DNA of 64,000 nt, from positions 43,726,501 through 43,790,500 of the forward strand of contig NC_133551.1 in assembly GCF_048773025.1 (NCBI RefSeq), written 5' to 3'. The notes beneath the pieces are model-generated. The model saw nothing but the letters and a program-made list of their open reading frames with translations. It made no database searches and was not told the origin of the DNA. A program made the position numbers and the translations under genes. Positions 61,421-64,000 of this stretch are shown one piece after another. Numbering within the stretch: the first letter of the stretch is position 1; every line of letters starts with the position of its first letter. Origin of the DNA: Camelus bactrianus. Taxonomy: Eukaryota; Chordata; Mammalia; Artiodactyla; Camelidae.

Positions 61421-61730
61421 AAAACAAACAAACAAACAAAAACAAAGCGTAAATATAGGACAGAAATAGACTCATAGACAGAGAATACAGACTTGTGGTT
61501 GCCAGGAGGGCAGAGGGTGGGAAGGGATAGCCTGGGATTTCAAAATTGTAGAATAGTTAAACAAGATTATTCTGTATAGCACAGGGAAATATACACAAAA
61601 CGTTATGGTAGCTCACAGAGAAAAAAATGTGACAATGAGTGTGTATATGTCCATGTATGACTGAAAAATTGTGCTGAACACGAATTTGACACAACATTGT
61701 AAAATGATTATAAATCAATAAAAATATTAG
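61421..61730 (+). terminator. L1 3'UTR with polyadenylation signal
   Basis: About 310 bases follow the ORF2 stop. A short AAAC-rich run starts it, and an AATAAA signal lies at 61717-61722, nine bases before the A-rich junction with the target duplication. No long poly(A) tail remains: the A-run at 61731-61739 belongs partly to the duplicated target. Confidence 0.8.
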
Positions 61731-61747
61731 AAAAAAAAACTGAACTC
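61731..61747 (+). repeat. Target-site duplication, right copy
   Basis: A9 followed by CTGAACTC, matching 55166-55181. It is followed by 'atag', the few remaining bases of the old L1 before the next insertion at about 61752. Confidence 0.9.
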
Positions 61748-61751
61748 ATAG

Positions 61752-62608
61752 AAATGCAAATCAAAACTACAATGAGGTGTCATCTCACACCAGTTAGAAT
61801 ACCTGTCATTCAAAAGTCCACAAATGATAAATCCTGGAGAGGATGTGGAGAGAAGGGACCCCTCGTACATTGTTGGTGGGAATGTAGTTTGGTGTAGCCC
61901 TTATGGAAAACAGTATGGAGATTCCTCAAAAGACGGAAAACAGTATGGAGATTCCTCAAAAGACTAAAAAGAGACTTATCATATGATTCAGCAAGTTTAC
62001 TCCTAAGCATATATCTAGAAGGAACTCTAATTTGAAAAGATACGTGCATCCCGTGTTCATAGCAGCACTATTTACAATAGCTAAGACATGGAAACAATGT
62101 AAATGTCCATTGACAGAGCACTGGATATAGCAACTGTGATATATTTATATATGGAATCTACTCAGCCATAAAAAATAATAAAGTAATGCCATTTGCAGCA
62201 ACATGGATGGACCTGGATATTGTCATTCTAAGTGAAGTAAGCTAGAAGGAGAAAGAAAAATACCATATGATATCACTTATATGTGACATCTTAAAAAAAA
62301 AAAAGACACAAATGAACTTATTTACAAAATAGAAGCAGACTCACAAACTTTTGGTTACTGGGGAAAAGAGAGTAGGAAGGGATAAATTAGGAGTTTGAGA
62401 TTTTCAGATACTAACTATTATATATAAATTAGATAAACTGCAAGTTTCTATTGTATAGCACAGGGAACTGTATTCATTATCTTATAATAACCTACAATGA
62501 AAAAGAATATGAAACAGAATATATGTATGTATATATATGACTGAAACATGCTGTACATCAGAAATTTAACACAACATTGTAAACTGACTATACTTCAATA
62601 AAAAAAAA
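61752..62608 (+). mobile_element. 5'-truncated L1 nested in the old L1
   Basis: Starts at 'aaatgcaaatcaaaactac' in ORF2 and runs to the 3'UTR end 'tacttcaataaaaaaaa' (62591-62608). Right after it comes 'cctcatagatacagaac', which continues the old L1; 'ctcatag' also precedes the insertion (61745-61751), so a short target duplication is likely. It contains a perfect 30-base tandem duplication (61905-61934 and 61935-61964). More diverged from the 6.5 kb L1 than expected for a sister, it resembles the copy at 45080. Confidence 0.87.
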
Positions 62609-62945
62609 CCTCATAGATACAGAACACTGATGGGTGCCAGAGGTGGGAGTAGGGGAAACGGATGAAGGTAGTCAAAAGGTAAAAACTTACTTTTATAAGG
62701 TAAATAAGTTCTGTGGATAATATTCAGCATGGTGAGTATAGTTGGCAATACTCTACTGTATATTTGAATTTACTATTAGGTCCTCTCATCATAAAGAAGA
62801 AAAGTTGTAACTATGTGAGATGGTAGATGTTGACTAAACTTGGTTTGGTAACCATTTCACAGTATATACATACATCAAATCATTATGTTGCATACCTGAA
62901 ACTAATACAATGTTATATGTCAATTATCTCCATAAAGCTGGAAAA
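62609..62945 (+). mobile_element. Old L1 (host of nested insertions), 3'UTR
   Basis: The words 'gatgggtgccagaggtggg', 'agtatagttggcaatact', 'atcataaagaagaaaagt' and 'gcatacctgaaactaata' are an old L1 3'UTR. They continue the sentence cut at 55165 ('gtggaatctaaaaaaaact'). Confidence 0.85.
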
Positions 62946-63004
62946 AATTTGAAAATCAAGTTAACAATGATAAAAATCTCACAGAAGTCTTGATATTGCT
63001 GGGA

Positions 63005-63462
63005 AGGTATTTTTTTGATGTGATTAACTTTTAAATTTGTGTCTTTTGAGTAAAGCATATTATCCTCCATAATGTGGGTAGTCCTCATCTATTCAGTTGA
63101 AGGCCTTAACAGAAAAGATTAAGATCCTCTGAGGAGGAAAGAATTGTCTTCAGAGTGCCTTTAGATTGAAGACTGCAATATCAACTTCTGTCAGAATTGC
63201 TAGCCTGCCAGCCTGCCCTGCATATTTGACTTGCCAGCCTTTACTGTGAAATATGAACCAACTTCTTAAAATCTCTCTCTCTATGTGTGTGTGTGCATAT
63301 ACACACATATATACACATACATACATGCATACACATATATTTCACACTGAAATATTAAGATATATTGAAATATGACATATTGAGTATTTTACATTAAAAT
63401 ATGTAAATCTCCATACATTATGTTGGTTCTGTTTCTCTGGAGACCCTTGACTGATGCACATT
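63005..63462 (+). mobile_element. LTR fossil, probably ERVL-MaLR type
   Basis: The words 'taatgtgggtagtcctcat', 'cagttgaaggccttaac', 'ttggttctgtttctctgga' and 'gacccttgactgatgca' are those of an old mammalian LTR whose end reads 'ctggagaaccctgactaat'. A TG/CA microsatellite (about 63275-63340) expanded inside it. Only an LTR is seen. It is decayed and old; the left boundary is approximate. Confidence 0.6.
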
Positions 63463-63800
63463 TTGGTAGCAAGTGTTTTCAACAAATAGTGCTGGAGCAT
63501 TGGATATTCATTGGCAAAAAAGATCTTTGACATAAATGTCACATCTTATACAAAATTATGGATTATATGTTTAAATTTAAAATGTAATATATAAAACTTT
63601 AGAAGACATCATAGGAGAACATTTTTGGGTTTTAGAACTTGATGAAGGGTTATAAGATATGACATGAAAAGCATGACCCATAAAAAGAAAAAGTTGAACT
63701 TTGTGAAAATTAATAACTTTTTCTATGCCAAAGACCTTATTAAGTTGATGAAAGGAAAATCTGCACATGGGAGAAAATATTTGCAAAACGTATATATTAC
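63463..63800. other. Unassigned intronic DNA, perhaps old L1
   Basis: The words 'aacaaatagtgctggagca', 'gttgaactttgtgaaaat' and 'tctgcacatgggagaaaat' resemble L1 ORF2 C-terminal sequence on the + strand, so this is probably a short old L1 fragment (63470-63800). It has no long open frame. Confidence 0.55.
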
Positions 63801-63809
63801 TAAAAGGTC

Positions 63810-64000
63810 CTGTTTTGTTCTGAGTTCTCCAAAATAATGGAACCAATAGTGGGTGTATGTATATGTGTGTGTGTGTGTGTGTGGTGTCTGTATATCTATA
63901 TATCTCTATATATCTATCTGTCTGTCTCTCTCTATCTACCTAACTACCTATCTATCTACAGAGGGAGAGAGACAGAAGGAAAAAAGATTTATTTTAAGAA
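63810..64000 (-). mobile_element. Partial LTR fossil with microsatellite, runs off the window
   Basis: The plus strand starts with 'ttctgagttctccaaaata' and 'atggaaccaatagtgggt', the reverse complement of the LTR end seen at 63430-63462, and ends with 'gatttattttaagaa', also typical of that LTR in reverse. A TG then TATC/TCTG simple repeat fills about 63855-63960. The remainder lies beyond the window. Confidence 0.5.

Larger units (their letters stand above)
55182..61730 (+). mobile_element. Near full-length young L1 (6.5 kb)
   Basis: This is a complete-ended L1: 5'UTR 55182-56844, ORF1 56845-57747, spacer 57748-58150, ORF2 58151-61420, 3'UTR 61421-61730, flanked by a 16-base target duplication. 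ORF1 is open. ORF2 carries several frame breaks and an internal deletion of roughly 550 bases after the reverse-transcriptase thumb (near 60830). It is therefore not autonomously active. Its 3'UTR ('attgtgctgaacacgaatt', 'acacaacattgtaaaatg') is of the camelid type. It is the youngest L1 in the window, judging by its intact duplication and open ORF1. Confidence 0.93.

Noticed and set aside
63855-63960. Regular short repeats suggestive of an array
   Set aside because: They are TG, TATC and TCTG microsatellites with no unique spacers, so not a CRISPR array.

Overview
This window is intronic mammalian DNA. It is AT-rich, has no bacterial-style gene density, and is packed with LINE-1 (L1) copies plus older L2, MIR, DNA-transposon and LTR fossils. 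The youngest L1 copies (about 49.0-52.1 kb and 55.2-61.7 kb) have 3' ends of the type I associate with camelids (camel, llama, alpaca). An older L1 3' end near 46.2 kb is of a type found across even-toed ungulates. A camelid source is my best guess (about 0.65), held back because I saw no copy of the tRNA-derived camelid SINE.

The only host coding sequence I can support is one 125-base exon at 32630-32754 on the + strand. It reads in frame as part of the N-terminal domain of AGBL4 (cytosolic carboxypeptidase 6, a deglutamylase) and is bounded by a good 3' splice site and a CAG|GTGAGG donor. AGBL4 is known for very large introns, and everything else here looks like the two introns flanking this exon.

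Layout. 1-8.7 kb: unassigned DNA, MIR/L2 relics, and an old + strand L1 fragment fused to a GC-rich degenerate tandem repeat (3.36-4.1 kb). 8.7-18.8 kb: two ancient minus-strand L1s end to end, carrying later insertions (a Tigger-like MITE, an MLT1-type LTR, a MER20-like element and a piece of another L1). 18.8-26.6 kb: mostly unassigned DNA with one solo LTR (22229-22887, 4-base target duplication), an L2 and a MIR. 26.6-31.7 kb: a decayed L1 with 5'UTR, ORF1 and endonuclease on +, joined to an inverted reverse-transcriptase segment. 31.7-38.4 kb: the AGBL4 exon in mostly unassigned intron, then MIR and L2. 38.4-48.9 kb: a mosaic of old repeats and minus-strand L1s. 49.0-52.1 kb: a 3.1 kb minus-strand L1 that kept both UTRs and ORF1 but lost nearly all of ORF2, inserted into an L2 with a recognisable target duplication. 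53-63 kb: a Russian-doll locus in which an old L1 received a Tigger element, then a truncated L1, then a near full-length 6.5 kb L1 whose ORF1 is open (300 codons) and whose ORF2 is broken. The window ends in LTR fossils and microsatellites.

The genes do not work together as a system. The biological interest lies in L1 biology inside a host intron: repeated insertion at one A-rich site, an ORF2-deleted L1 that still has an insertion signature, and an antisense reading frame shared by the CpG-rich 5'UTRs of two L1 copies.
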